DNA of 64,000 bases from contig NZ_JAESVD010000008.1 in assembly GCF_016765635.1 (NCBI RefSeq), positions 124,001 to 188,000 on the forward strand. Reading direction: 5' to 3'. Each line of letters starts with the position of its first letter. Positions within the stretch are counted from its first letter, which is position 1. Source of the DNA: Shewanella schlegeliana (GTDB taxonomy: Bacteria; Pseudomonadota; Gammaproteobacteria; Enterobacterales; Shewanellaceae). Below, piece after piece: positions 44,961 to 54,669 of the stretch. A program made the position numbers and the translations under genes. The notes beneath the pieces are model-generated. The model was given only the letters and a program-made list of their open reading frames with translations, made no database searches and was not told the DNA's origin.

Positions 44961-45908
44961 TCACAATATTGCTAACAACTTATCTTTTATATCACAGAAC
45001 TCTGGATATATCTCTGGGTCTTCTATATCCAAGTTCTGTTTAGTATATAGTTTACGCTTTTCTTGGTTAAATGCTATTTTCGCTATTTCTTCTCCAAATC
45101 CTGACTTAAAAAAAGCATCTAGATGAGTATTCGGTATGCCATGATAAATATTACTATATTTAGCATCATCGTAACGACAGTTTTTCTGGAACCCTTTCTT
45201 CATATCGAAATAATCGCGTTGCTCTTTATTCCATGATTTAAAATACTCAATTTTAGGGTACTTAGGGTCGAACATATTCTCTAACACTCGAATAGGGATG
45301 TAATTTTCTATTTCTCTCTTTCTAAGCATGACATGTGCAGATTTTTTTTCGACTGCGCGATTTATTATATTTTGTTGGGCGACAGGAATATCATAATCAT
45401 TATTATATTTATCGGAGTCATTAACTACTAATAGCCTAGAAATACAGACTTGCTCATCAAAGCACTTACTAATCAATTTTGGGATGTCGCCACACCCTCC
45501 AGCTCCTCTTGCCTGCCACATCTTATTGTAATATTTATTTAAATTCGGCCCGTACTCTGCAGCATCTATACATGTAAAAATGAAATCTAGATCTTGATGC
45601 TCATTCTCAATAATTATAACAGCCCTACAACTCAGGACATCATTAAGATCATCTAGTAAAACTTCATCTTCACTCGATTTAGTGCTAACTACTTTTATGT
45701 TTTTTTTGAACTTAATCAAATTTGAAGTGATTTCAAAAAGTGCTTTAAAGTTAGCTTTATTTCGACTAGAGACATGCTGACTTATCATTATCTTACTGAA
45801 TGTTTTATAATTTAACCGATGTTTATTTCTAAAAGCATTTAGCTGCACATAAACTTCATAAAGTTTATGCTCATCAAGAATAATATCATCCGAAACATCA
45901 ATATTCAT
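44961..45908 (-). CDS. TOPRIM-like nuclease-type protein
   Basis: A 315-residue protein with no membrane segment. Features of TOPRIM/DUF4435-like domains: AVIIIENEHQDLDFI with the first acidic residue (about residue 100), RGAGGCGDIPK (about 134-144), RLLVVNDSDKY with the D-x-D-like pair (about 160-170) and LRKREIENYIP (about 195-205), a motif common in OLD-family TOPRIM proteins. Its start overlaps the ATPase stop by 11 bp. Together they resemble a split OLD/PARIS-like pair. Confidence 0.7.
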   Translation of the reverse strand: MNIDVSDDIILDEHKLYEVYVQLNAFRNKHRLNYKTFSKIMISQHVSSRNKANFKALFEITSNLIKFKKNIKVVSTKSSEDEVLLDDLNDVLSCRAVIIIENEHQDLDFIFTCIDAAEYGPNLNKYYNKMWQARGAGGCGDIPKLISKCFDEQVCISRLLVVNDSDKYNNDYDIPVAQQNIINRAVEKKSAHVMLRKREIENYIPIRVLENMFDPKYPKIEYFKSWNKEQRDYFDMKKGFQKNCRYDDAKYSNIYHGIPNTHLDAFFKSGFGEEIAKIAFNQEKRKLYTKQNLDIEDPEIYPEFCDIKDKLLAIL

Positions 45909-47121
45909 TCAAAACCTCTTCGATAGCAATAATATCTTCATATGCCTCTTCAAAGACTCCTTCTGGCCACCAGCTACAACTACCATCCTCCAAAACTCTT
46001 ATTAAATCAATATTCGAACCACTTTCATTTTGATCAACATATACTACTTGCACTCTATCCATTAATTTGCAAGATTTGTCCTCAGCTATTCTTCTCCTCA
46101 GCCTTAGGATGGTCTCTTTAGAATGAGTCTCTAGAATATTGATATTACCTTCATCCAAATTCATTAAGTAAAGATCTATTATTGAACCACACATTGATGG
46201 ATGCATATGTAACTCAGGTTGTTCGACAATCTCCATTCCATTATTATCACTAGCAATCCTTGCAAACTTACTGATTATTAATGGGAGTAATTGGGTAAAT
46301 CCAATTCCATGATCCACAATGTTAGAACTTATTCCATTCTTTATGATATTTATTGTAAAACTATGCTGATCCCTAATAATTTTAATCTCTGTATTTTCAA
46401 GTTTACACCTCATCCACTCATTAACACTATCTATGAACTCATAATTTTCTTTTTGATCATAGTTAGAAATTATATAAGGTGTATTCTGCCCCTCACTACC
46501 AACGTTAATTCCAGAGATAAATCTATTAGGGTAAACACGTTCCATTTTTCTTCTAAATGGACCTATATAACTTAGGTAGCCATCAACAATCTCATTCCTA
46601 AATACATCAAGAGGAGTTAAACATTCCCTAACATCTGTATCATTGATTCGTTTTGAAATAGGAATCAACCCAGAAAATTCAAGCTCAACCTCTCTATCAC
46701 CATTTAACGTATAAACATTACCTTCAATTAAAGTATTTTTAAAAGTAAACTCTTCACATTCTGTTTTATAATTAAACGACAAAGGAATAATTTTTTTAAA
46801 ATCACTATGAAAAATACACTCTGTAATAAATGAGTATTCTTTTCCATCCAGAATGAAAGACAGCCCTAAAGACATTGACTTTGTTGATGTGTGACCAAAA
46901 ACTAAATCGGAGTAGTTTGCAGCTAGATCAATACCTAATGGCTCAAAACAAATTATATCTTCTTCACCATTTATTATTGAGTCTAACACCAATGGAAATA
47001 ACCTTATTAAAGAGCTTTTACCAGCGCCATTTCTACCAATGATTAAATTTACATCTTTGAGTGCAAGCTCAATATCAGGAAAAGCTTTGTAGTTCTTTGC
47101 AAAAACCTTCGTTATTTTCAT
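45898..47121 (-). CDS. SMC/OLD-like AAA ATPase (DUF3696 type)
   Basis: A 407-residue ATPase. Walker A is GRNGAGKSS (about 29-37); after a long insert, HGIGFTQLLPLII precedes Walker B and its catalytic Glu in MEIVEQPELHMHP (about 290-302), then NILETHSKETILRLRRRI. The C-terminus (EGVFEEAYEDIIAIEEVL) matches the DUF3696 ending. First gene of the three-gene operon. In known systems such ATPases sense invasion or load a partner nuclease. Confidence 0.88.
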   Translation of the reverse strand: MKITKVFAKNYKAFPDIELALKDVNLIIGRNGAGKSSLIRLFPLVLDSIINGEEDIICFEPLGIDLAANYSDLVFGHTSTKSMSLGLSFILDGKEYSFITECIFHSDFKKIIPLSFNYKTECEEFTFKNTLIEGNVYTLNGDREVELEFSGLIPISKRINDTDVRECLTPLDVFRNEIVDGYLSYIGPFRRKMERVYPNRFISGINVGSEGQNTPYIISNYDQKENYEFIDSVNEWMRCKLENTEIKIIRDQHSFTINIIKNGISSNIVDHGIGFTQLLPLIISKFARIASDNNGMEIVEQPELHMHPSMCGSIIDLYLMNLDEGNINILETHSKETILRLRRRIAEDKSCKLMDRVQVVYVDQNESGSNIDLIRVLEDGSCSWWPEGVFEEAYEDIIAIEEVLNEY

Positions 47122-47283
47122 CTAAGTTTTACCTTAAGGCTAACTAACTAAAATTTAAAACACAGTTAAACTTTAGTTTAAAAACATTATAAAACATCCA
47201 GTTAGCAAGTAGGGTAGCACAGTTTAAAAATAGTTAGTATCTACCATTTCACAAATGGATGAATGTTTAGAGCAAAAAATAAA
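47122..47283. promoter_or_regulatory. AT-rich upstream region of the ATPase/TOPRIM/DUF262 operon
   Basis: About 160 bp of very AT-rich DNA with short palindromic A/T motifs, presumed promoter. A 17-base copy of the RAYT terminal sequence follows at 47284. Confidence 0.4.
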
Positions 47284-47300
47284 TGGGGTCAGAGTAAACT
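47284..47300 (+). repeat. Solo copy of the RAYT terminal repeat
   Basis: TGGGGTCAGAGTAAACT, identical to 17 of the 19 bases of the RAYT ends. With the copy at 43341 it brackets the defence-like operon. Confidence 0.8.
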
Positions 47301-47313
47301 TTCCTACTCCCAC

Positions 47314-47343
47314 AAAAAAGCGAACTCTCCAGTTCGCTTTTTC
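47314..47343 (-). terminator. Intrinsic terminator of the 143-residue gene
   Basis: AAAAAAGCGAACT and AGTTCGCTTTTT around a CTCC loop. Confidence 0.85.
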
Positions 47344-47367
47344 AATTCTCAAACCACCAGAAACCAC

Positions 47368-47799
47368 CTAACCCAAAGCCAACAACCTATGCCCTCTTGC
47401 CACAGACTTAGCCACCTCATTAGCTACCGCCACCAACCGCCCCTTTATCGCCTGCTCAATCCCCACACCAGCCTCAAGCAGGTCCGCAACTGCAATAAAC
47501 GCCGTGGTGTTTAAGCTAGTGCTGTCGTAGCAATAGGCGTAACCCGCCTCCACGATCCAGCTCTGATTCTTAGAGTCCAGAGACTTATCTTCCAAGCTCC
47601 TAACCAAGGTAAAATCGAAAGCCAAGATACAGGCTTCATCGCCATACCAATCGGCTTTTAAGGCCTGAAAGTTAATCCACATTTCAAGCTCAATCAATAA
47701 CGGCTTAAGCGAACGAGAAAAGCCATTATCGGCACTAATCGTAATCGGAAGTTGTTCTTGCATAGTCGCTGCTGCCTTTGTCATTTCGTCTGCCGTCAT
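47368..47799 (-). CDS. Hypothetical soluble protein (143 aa)
   Basis: No signal peptide; helical, with one aromatic stretch (ADWYGDEACILAFDFTL) and a conserved-looking C-terminal helix. I do not recognise a domain. It stands alone between terminators, at the border of the core gcv region and the accessory operon. The start is uncertain, as MQEQLPITIS (12 codons in) is an alternative. Confidence 0.55.
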   Translation of the reverse strand: MTADEMTKAAATMQEQLPITISADNGFSRSLKPLLIELEMWINFQALKADWYGDEACILAFDFTLVRSLEDKSLDSKNQSWIVEAGYAYCYDSTSLNTTAFIAVADLLEAGVGIEQAIKGRLVAVANEVAKSVARGHRLLALG

Positions 47800-47884
47800 T
47801 AGGTCTGACTCTATTTATAAGCTAGATTTTGCTAGCTATTTCTACTCGATGCAACCATCAACTGTTCTAAACCCAAGCCAACAA

Positions 47885-47912
47885 AAAAGCGACCCAAAGG
47901 TCGCTTTTAAAG
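47885..47912 (-). terminator. Terminator downstream of gcvP
   Basis: AAAAAAGCGACC and GGTCGCTTTT around a CAAA loop. Confidence 0.8.
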
Positions 47913-47950
47913 TTCTTTAACTACCGGAAACCGCCAAACTCACAGTTTCC

Positions 47951-48074
47951 ATAATTGCGTCGCTGGCGATGATAATGCTAGGCGAACCGAAGGCTCTAGC
48001 CCGGAGTTGACTCCAGTCAATGAGGACTGGAGCCGAGGTTCAACGCCGCAGTAGCAAGCCCAAGCAGCAATTAT
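47951..48074. repeat. Structured 124-bp element bounded by ATAATTGC/GCAATTAT
   Basis: ATAATTGC at 47951-47958 pairs with GCAATTAT at 48067-48074. Inside, CTCCAGTC and GACTGGAG form a strong hairpin and GGCTCTAGCC another small one. It lies between the gcvP stop and its terminator. May be a small mobile hairpin element or an mRNA 3' structure. Confidence 0.5.
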
Positions 48075-48077
48075 AAA

Positions 48078-50966
48078 TTATTCGTAGTCACTGATTGGTG
48101 CGCATGAACACATAAGGTTTCTGTCGCCATAAACATCATCAATACGATTAACCGTTGGCCAGAACTTATTCGCCTTAACCGCTGCCGTCGGGAACACGGC
48201 CACTTCACGGCTGTAAGGACGTGAATCAAACGCTGGGTCCATGATGTCAGCCATGGTATGCGGTGCATTGTGTAGCGGGTTATTGTCCGCTGGCCACTCG
48301 CCTGCTTCTACCTTAGCGATTTCAGCGCGGATAGACACCATCGCTTCGATAAATCTGTCTAGCTCAACTTTAGACTCAGATTCCGTTGGCTCAATCATTA
48401 AGGTTCCCGCAACAGGGAAGCTCATGGTTGGCGCGTGGAAACCATAGTCGTTTAGACGCTTAGCGATGTCCATCTCGGTCACGCCTGAGGCTTCTTTAAG
48501 CGGACGTAGGTCGATGATGCACTCGTGCGCTACACGGTCGTTACGGCCTGTGTATAGCACTGGGTAGTGAGCAGACAGCTTCTTCATCACGTAGTTGGCA
48601 TTCAGCAGTGCAACCTGAGTCGACTGACGTAGACCTTGGAAGCCCAGTAACTTGATGTACATCCAAGTGATTGGCAAGATGCTTGCGCTGCCGTATGGCG
48701 CTGCAGATAGTGCACCGTTGTTGTCTGATTCGCGGCCTGGCTTAACCACTGAGTGACCCGCTACAAATGGTGCTAGGTGTGACTTAACACCGATTGGGCC
48801 CATACCCGGACCGCCGCCACCATGTGGAATAGCAAAGGTCTTGTGCAGGTTAAGGTGCGATACGTCTGCGCCGATTGAACCTGGGGTTGTTAGGCCAACC
48901 TGTGCGTTCATGTTGGCGCCATCGAGGTAAACCTGACCACCATGCTGATGAATGATGTCACAGATCTCGCTAACGGTTTCTTCATACACACCGTGAGTCG
49001 ATGGGTAAGTGATCATGATGCAAGATAGGTTGTCGGCAACTTCAGCAGCCTTAGTCTTAAGATCTTCCATATCGACGTTACCCGCCTTGTCACACGCGGT
49101 AACCACTATCTTCATACCTGCAAGCTGGGCAGAAGCTGGGTTAGTACCGTGAGCCGATTGTGGGATCAGACAGATATTTCTGTGGGCGTCGCCACGAGAC
49201 TCGTGATACTTCTTAATCGCTAATAGGCCAGCATACTCGCCCTGTGCGCCAGAGTTTGGCTGCATACAAACGGCGTCGTAGCCTGTGATATCAACTAGCC
49301 ACGCCGATAGCTCTTCGATTAGCTGAGTGTAACCCTCGGCTTGATCCAGTGGGCAGAATGGGTGCATATTGCCAAACTCGGCCCAGCTCACTGGCATCAT
49401 CTCTGTTGCCGCGTTGAGCTTCATGGTGCACGAACCAAGCGAGATCATAGAGTGGTTTAATGCCAAGTCTTTGTTCTCTAGGCGCTTGATGTAGCGCATC
49501 ATCTCAGTTTCGCTGTGGTAGTTATTGAACGTTGGGTGAGTCAAGATAGCATCGCTGCGTAGCAGTTCTGCAGGAATAGACTGACTACCTGCGTTGATGA
49601 TCTGCTCATCAAGCGCGGCAACATCTAAACCATGACCTTCACCTAGAATGACGTCAAATAGCTGGGCAACATCGCTGCGAGTGGTGGTTTCGTCAAGGCT
49701 GATACCAAAACGACCATCTGTATCGATACGTAAGTTGATTTGTGCGGCCAATGCACGGGCATTGATAGCGGCAACATCGCCACTCTTAACGGTAATGGTA
49801 TCGAACCAAGTGCTGTTAGCCAGTTCAAGGCCTTTAGCCGTTAGACCTGCCGCTAGAATGTCGGTTAGACGGTTGATGCGTGATGCAATTGTCTTAAGGC
49901 CTTGTGGACCATGGTATACCGCGTAGAACGATGCCATGTTGGCCAGTAACACCTGTGCTGTACAGATGTTTGAGTTAGCTTTTTCACGGCGGATATGCTG
50001 CTCACGCGTCTGCATAGCCATACGCAGTGCACGGTTACCGCGTGTATCTTGTGACACACCAATAATACGGCCCGGTAGTGAACGCTTGTACTCGTCACGC
50101 GTTACAAAGAAGGCGGCGTGTGGACCACCAAAGCCCATTGGTACGCCGAAACGCTGGGCGCTACCAAAGACGACATCTGCGCCCATTGAACCTGGTGACT
50201 TAAGCAGCACTAGCGACATGATGTCGGCAGCCACTGTAACGACCGCTTTCTTGGCTTTTAGCTCGGCAAATAGCGCACTGTGATCGCAAATTTCACCTAG
50301 GCGATTGGTGTACTGGAATAGTGCACCAAATAGCTCGTGGTTTACGGCATCCTGTGCAGGGCCAACGATGACTTCAAAACCAAAACACTCAGCGCGGGTC
50401 TTAACCACGTCGATAGTTTGTGGGAATACGTCATCTGCAACGAAAAAGATGTTGGCTTTTTTGGCTTTAGAAACACGCTTAGCCAGTGCCATTGCTTCCG
50501 CAGCAGCAGTGGCTTCATCAAGCAGTGATGCGGAAGCTAAGTCTAGACCGGTTAAATCCATAGACACTTGCTGGAAGTTAAGAATAGCTTCTAGGCGGCC
50601 CTGAGCGATCTCAGGCTGGTATGGCGTGTACGCCGTGTACCAACCTGGATTTTCAAATACATTACGCTGGATAACGCTTGGTACATCTGTACCGTAGTAA
50701 CCCATACCGATATAGCTCTTAAACACCTTATTTTTATCTGCGATTTCGCGGATATAAGCGGTACCCTCGGCTTCACCACAGGCAGTGCCTACGGCTAAGT
50801 CACGGTTAAGACGAATCGAACCTGGCACGATCTGCTGGGTTAGGTCTTCTAATGACTCAGCGCCAACAAAGTTCAGCATCTCTTGCTGTTGTGTGCTTTC
50901 TGGGCCGATGTGACGACGAATAAATGATTCGTGCTGCTCTAATTGTGTCAGGGTTTCTTTGGTCAT
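48078..50966 (-). CDS. gcvP: Glycine dehydrogenase (decarboxylating), P protein
   Basis: A 962-residue PLP enzyme of normal length for the fused bacterial P protein. The PLP-lysine motif [20 protein letters not shown] lies near residue 705. It decarboxylates glycine and transfers the aminomethyl group to lipoylated GcvH. It follows gcvH by 241 bp, with a strong terminator in between, so it needs readthrough or its own promoter. Confidence 0.98.
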   Translation of the reverse strand: MTKETLTQLEQHESFIRRHIGPESTQQQEMLNFVGAESLEDLTQQIVPGSIRLNRDLAVGTACGEAEGTAYIREIADKNKVFKSYIGMGYYGTDVPSVIQRNVFENPGWYTAYTPYQPEIAQGRLEAILNFQQVSMDLTGLDLASASLLDEATAAAEAMALAKRVSKAKKANIFFVADDVFPQTIDVVKTRAECFGFEVIVGPAQDAVNHELFGALFQYTNRLGEICDHSALFAELKAKKAVVTVAADIMSLVLLKSPGSMGADVVFGSAQRFGVPMGFGGPHAAFFVTRDEYKRSLPGRIIGVSQDTRGNRALRMAMQTREQHIRREKANSNICTAQVLLANMASFYAVYHGPQGLKTIASRINRLTDILAAGLTAKGLELANSTWFDTITVKSGDVAAINARALAAQINLRIDTDGRFGISLDETTTRSDVAQLFDVILGEGHGLDVAALDEQIINAGSQSIPAELLRSDAILTHPTFNNYHSETEMMRYIKRLENKDLALNHSMISLGSCTMKLNAATEMMPVSWAEFGNMHPFCPLDQAEGYTQLIEELSAWLVDITGYDAVCMQPNSGAQGEYAGLLAIKKYHESRGDAHRNICLIPQSAHGTNPASAQLAGMKIVVTACDKAGNVDMEDLKTKAAEVADNLSCIMITYPSTHGVYEETVSEICDIIHQHGGQVYLDGANMNAQVGLTTPGSIGADVSHLNLHKTFAIPHGGGGPGMGPIGVKSHLAPFVAGHSVVKPGRESDNNGALSAAPYGSASILPITWMYIKLLGFQGLRQSTQVALLNANYVMKKLSAHYPVLYTGRNDRVAHECIIDLRPLKEASGVTEMDIAKRLNDYGFHAPTMSFPVAGTLMIEPTESESKVELDRFIEAMVSIRAEIAKVEAGEWPADNNPLHNAPHTMADIMDPAFDSRPYSREVAVFPTAAVKANKFWPTVNRIDDVYGDRNLMCSCAPISDYE

Positions 50967-51160
50967 GAGTAACCTAGTTCCTATGTGCCTGTATCCTGCC
51001 TGTAGGGGGGCGGTGCTACCGGTCTCTTTAGTTTTAGAATGCTTGTTATTTTTGGACTGGGCTTGGCTTGTCTATTTCAGCCATTTTTTTTCAGCCATTT
51101 TTTCAGCCATTACGGCCTTAATACCCCGACAAAATACAGGGGCATAAGCCATATAACGAA
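50967..51160. promoter_or_regulatory. gcvP leader with triple TTTCAGCCAT repeat
   Basis: The sequence TTTCAGCCAT with T-runs occurs three times within 51075-51110. The region after the gcvH terminator probably holds a gcvP promoter. No glycine riboswitch consensus was found. Confidence 0.45.
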
Positions 51161-51193
51161 CAAAGCCCCAATCAGCGATGAGTTGGGGCTTTG
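51161..51193 (-). terminator. Strong hairpin between gcvH and gcvP
   Basis: CAAAGCCCCAA and TTGGGGCTTTG form an 11-bp stem with an 11-base loop, 15 bases past the gcvH stop, with TTTG-TTC following on the minus strand. It would lower gcvP transcription relative to gcvTH. Confidence 0.8.
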
Positions 51194-51207
51194 TCAGTCA
51201 TCGACGC

Positions 51208-51597
51208 TTATTCGTCGTCGATAACTGCTTGATAACCTTCGGCATCAAGCAAGTTGTCTAGTTCTGCAAGGTCTGTTGGCATTACGCGGAAGAACCAACC
51301 GTCACCGAATGCATCGCTGTTGACTAGCTCTGGAGAATCTTCCAGTGCTTCGTTAACGGCAATCACTTCGCCTGAAAGTGGTGCGTAGATGTCTGATGCT
51401 GCTTTTACAGACTCAGCTACTGCGCAGTCTTCACCAGCGCTAACGTCGTCACCCACTTCTGGCAACTCAACGAACACCATGTCACCCAAAAGCTCTTGAG
51501 CGTGCTCACTGATACCGACTGTGTAGCTACCGTCTTCTTCTTTACGGATCCACTCGTGAGAAGAAGCATATTTAAGTTCAGCTGGGATATTGCTCAT
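51208..51597 (-). CDS. gcvH: Glycine cleavage system H protein
   Basis: A 129-residue lipoyl-carrier protein. The lipoylated lysine sits in [14 protein letters not shown] (about residue 65). It shuttles the aminomethyl group from GcvP to GcvT and electrons to lipoamide dehydrogenase. Length and acidic C-terminus are normal. Confidence 0.98.
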   Translation of the reverse strand: MSNIPAELKYASSHEWIRKEEDGSYTVGISEHAQELLGDMVFVELPEVGDDVSAGEDCAVAESVKAASDIYAPLSGEVIAVNEALEDSPELVNSDAFGDGWFFRVMPTDLAELDNLLDAEGYQAVIDDE

Positions 51598-51994
51598 TGG
51601 TCTAAATCCTTATTCGATGTTCTAATTCTGTATTTAATAAGACGTTACACTGACTTGCCTATAAGGCTTATATCAATTTTTGCACCATTTTTACATCATA
51701 AGTGCAGCGATTTCATCTAGTTTTTGACGTTTGCCACATTGATCTTGTTCAAGCGCGCAAATCTATCTGTTTTACGCTTTATTTAAGCGTTAGCTAAAAA
51801 TAGATGAAATCGTCAATTTTGCTCTATCTTGATAAAGCGAATAAGTTTTATATTCGCCACATCCACAAAACGTTTTCTGAGCTAAATACGCAGAGATTTA
51901 GTTCTAATTTTAGGAGCCAGCGCGCAGTTGATAAGCATCAATGAGCACTGGCGACGACAAAGTAGGACTAAATAGCCAGTATTAAGCCAGAAAA
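51598..51994. other. Long gcvT-gcvH spacer
   Basis: About 400 bp without a gene. GCCAG and CTGGC arms around 51916-51948 include CAGTGCTCATTGA, similar to CAGTCCTCATTGA in the element at 47951. The spacing suggests an extra promoter or an inserted hairpin element. Confidence 0.4.
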
Positions 51995-53089
51995 TTAGAA
52001 TGCTTGCTTACCATTGCGCACAAATGACGGTGCGATGACTTTAACCGGTACACGCTTCTTACGCATCTCAACTTCAGCCACATCACCAATGCTGCGTGGT
52101 ACGCGAGCCATAGCGATTGAGTAACCTAAAGTTGGCGAGAATGTGCCGCTAGTGATGGTCCCTTGCTGCTCAACCCCATCGCTGTCGGTAAAGAATACTG
52201 ACATGCCGTGACGGATAACGCCTTTGGCGTCCATGATAAGACCAACAAGCTTGTCGGTGCCTTCGGCTTTAATCTTCTCTAGCGCTTGGCGACCGTTAAA
52301 GTCACGATCCGCTGGCTCCCATGCCACAGTCCAGCCCATATTAGCGGCGAGTGGGTTAACGCTTTCGTCCATATCTAGGCCGTAAAGGTTCATGCCCGCC
52401 TCAAGACGTAGCGTGTCACGTGCGCCTAGGCCACATGGCTTAATGCCCGCATCTAGGAATGCTTGCCATAGTGCTTCGGCTTCAGCTTCAGGCACAATCA
52501 CTTCGTAGCCCGTTTCGCCAGTGTAGCCAGTGGTTGCGATAAACAGCGAACCCGACTGCACGCCGAAGAATGGCTTCATGCCTTCTACAGCGGCGTTTTG
52601 CTCGGCGTTAAATACGGTGGCGGCCTTTGCCTTAGCGTTTGGACCTTGAACGGCAATCATCGCCAGCTCTGGACGCTCGGTCACTTCAACGCTGAAGCCT
52701 TTGACTTGCTCGCTAATCCAAGCAAGGTCTTTTTCCCGTGTTGCTGAGTTAACAACAATACGGTACTCGGTATCTGATAGGTAATAGGTGATAAGGTCGT
52801 CGATTACGCCGCCGTTATGGTCAAGCATACCGCCATATAGGGCCTTACCTGGGACTTTAAGCTTAGCGACGTCGTTGGCTAGCAGTTTGCGCAAAAAGGC
52901 ACAAGCGTCATCACCAATCACATCAACAACTGTCATGTGAGATACGTCAAACATACCGGCGTCTTTACGCACTGCGTGATGCTCTTCGATTTGTGAACCG
53001 TAGTTAAGTGGCATATCCCAACCATGGAAGTCTACCATCTTGCCGTTCGATTCTAGATGCTTGTTAAAAAGTACAGTTTTGTTAGCCAT
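51995..53089 (-). CDS. gcvT: Aminomethyltransferase, T protein of glycine cleavage
   Basis: A 364-residue folate-dependent enzyme of normal size. It contains [32 protein letters not shown] and [18 protein letters not shown], all conserved in GcvT. It releases ammonia and loads 5,10-methylene-tetrahydrofolate. First gene of the gcv set; a hairpin-forming leader (CTGCTGC...GCAGCAG, about 53115-53175) precedes it. Fau, acting on folates, lies at 60861. Confidence 0.98.
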   Translation of the reverse strand: MANKTVLFNKHLESNGKMVDFHGWDMPLNYGSQIEEHHAVRKDAGMFDVSHMTVVDVIGDDACAFLRKLLANDVAKLKVPGKALYGGMLDHNGGVIDDLITYYLSDTEYRIVVNSATREKDLAWISEQVKGFSVEVTERPELAMIAVQGPNAKAKAATVFNAEQNAAVEGMKPFFGVQSGSLFIATTGYTGETGYEVIVPEAEAEALWQAFLDAGIKPCGLGARDTLRLEAGMNLYGLDMDESVNPLAANMGWTVAWEPADRDFNGRQALEKIKAEGTDKLVGLIMDAKGVIRHGMSVFFTDSDGVEQQGTITSGTFSPTLGYSIAMARVPRSIGDVAEVEMRKKRVPVKVIAPSFVRNGKQAF

Positions 53090-53381
53090 TTCTATCCCTT
53101 CTTTGGGGTCTTCTAGTCTGTAACTGCTGCTATCTCTTTATAGGGTACGCATATTAAGATAGAGGCAGCAGATCAATGTAGTCGTATTAAAATGCGGCGA
53201 AATTATACCTTGAGACGCCACTTTGTATACAAAAGAATTTTCTAATCCGAACAGTTTTGTCATTAGTTTTTCTCATTATCAATATGTGAAATTTTCACAC
53301 AAAAATATCCTAACAATTAATCTCACAAACAAACTTATGAAATTAAAGGCTTATTTAGATCTAACTAATGAGTCAAGATTG

Positions 53382-54602
53382 TTAATTTTCGTTCCGCTTA
53401 CACAGCTTCGGCAGATTACTCTTGTTACCTAGCGCCTGTTGAATAAACAGTGTTTTCAATGGCGCAAAATTGTCGACGATATTTAAGCCTAAATCACGTA
53501 TCGCTTTCTTAAGCGGATTGCTGCCTTGAAATAGTCGCTTAAAACCTTCCATCGCGGTGATCATCTCTAAGGCTTCAGCCTTACGCCAGCGCTCAAGATC
53601 GCGCAGATTACGGTAGTCACCGATATCTTTGCCCTGCTGTTTAAGCTCACTCACCACCTCAACGATGCTAGCGGCATCGAGAAACCCTAGGTTAACTCCC
53701 TGCCCTGCAAGTGGGTGGATAGTGTGCGCCGCATCGCCTGCTAGCACGAGACGTGACTGAGCAAAATGACGGGCATAACGCATACGTAGCGGGAACGACT
53801 GACGTTCACTCTCAAGGCTACACATGCCTAGGCGACCATCGAATGCTGCGGTTAAGGCGCGATCAAAGCTCACCTTATCTAATGCCAGTAGCTCGTCAGC
53901 TCTTTCTGGTGACACCGACCAGACGATTGAGCTGAGATCTTTTTCATATAAAGGTAGGAAGGCCAGCGGCCCTTCGCTGTCGAACACTTGTCTGGCGGTA
54001 TCGCCGTGGGGCAGTTCGGTGCGAATGGTGGCCACAATCGCGTGATGGTTGTAATCCCAGAAGGTCATTGGGATTTTGCACTGCTCGCGCACCCAAGAGT
54101 TGGCACCATCGGCAGCAACCACCAGCGCAGCACTTAAGCTGTCTCCATTGTCTAAGGTTAACCAAGCCTCACGCTCACCAAAGGCGATACGCTCTAGGCG
54201 TTGATTTTCAATATAGGTCAGCTCCTTAAACTCGCCTGCACGCTCGGCCAGTGCGAAGGCGATGGCGTCGTTTTCAATAATCGAGCCTAGGTGGCTCTCA
54301 CTCAATGAGTGGGCGTCGAAATCGATTTTACCTAGGCTGTCTTTATCCCAGACCTGCATTTTTTGGTAAGGACTCACTCTCGATGCCGCCAAGTAAGGCC
54401 ATGCACCTAAGTTAGTAATGAGTTGCTGACTGGCCTTGTTGATGGCGCTCACTCTAAGCTTTGGTGCACCGGAAACCGCTTGGGTTTGACCGGCATCGAT
54501 CACCACCACTTTAATGCCTTCCATCGCTAAACCTATTGCCGTTGCGAGGCCAACCATGCCTCCACCAACGATTGCGACATCATAAGTTTGTGTGCTTAAC
54601 AT
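53382..54602 (-). CDS. ubiI: UbiI/VisC-type FAD-dependent ubiquinone hydroxylase
   Basis: A 406-residue flavoprotein monooxygenase. Motifs are DVAIVGGGMVGLATAIGLAM (FAD-binding), VVAADGANSWVR and LVLAGDAAHTIHPLAGQGVN. UbiI hydroxylates C5 of the ubiquinone ring precursor. Downstream of its paralogue ubiH (67 bp gap), same order as in E. coli. Assignment UbiI versus UbiF rests on position next to ubiH and gcvT. Confidence 0.92.
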   Translation of the reverse strand: MLSTQTYDVAIVGGGMVGLATAIGLAMEGIKVVVIDAGQTQAVSGAPKLRVSAINKASQQLITNLGAWPYLAASRVSPYQKMQVWDKDSLGKIDFDAHSLSESHLGSIIENDAIAFALAERAGEFKELTYIENQRLERIAFGEREAWLTLDNGDSLSAALVVAADGANSWVREQCKIPMTFWDYNHHAIVATIRTELPHGDTARQVFDSEGPLAFLPLYEKDLSSIVWSVSPERADELLALDKVSFDRALTAAFDGRLGMCSLESERQSFPLRMRYARHFAQSRLVLAGDAAHTIHPLAGQGVNLGFLDAASIVEVVSELKQQGKDIGDYRNLRDLERWRKAEALEMITAMEGFKRLFQGSNPLKKAIRDLGLNIVDNFAPLKTLFIQQALGNKSNLPKLCKRNEN

Positions 54603-54669
54603 CTTTTACCCTTACTCAAAAAACGGCTTATTTCTAAAATCGGATTATTAAACGCTTTACGCTGGCAAA

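Noticed and set aside
53090..53381. Possible glycine riboswitch upstream of gcvT
   Set aside because: The conserved glycine-aptamer core sequences are not there; only an unrelated CTGCTGC...GCAGCAG hairpin was seen.
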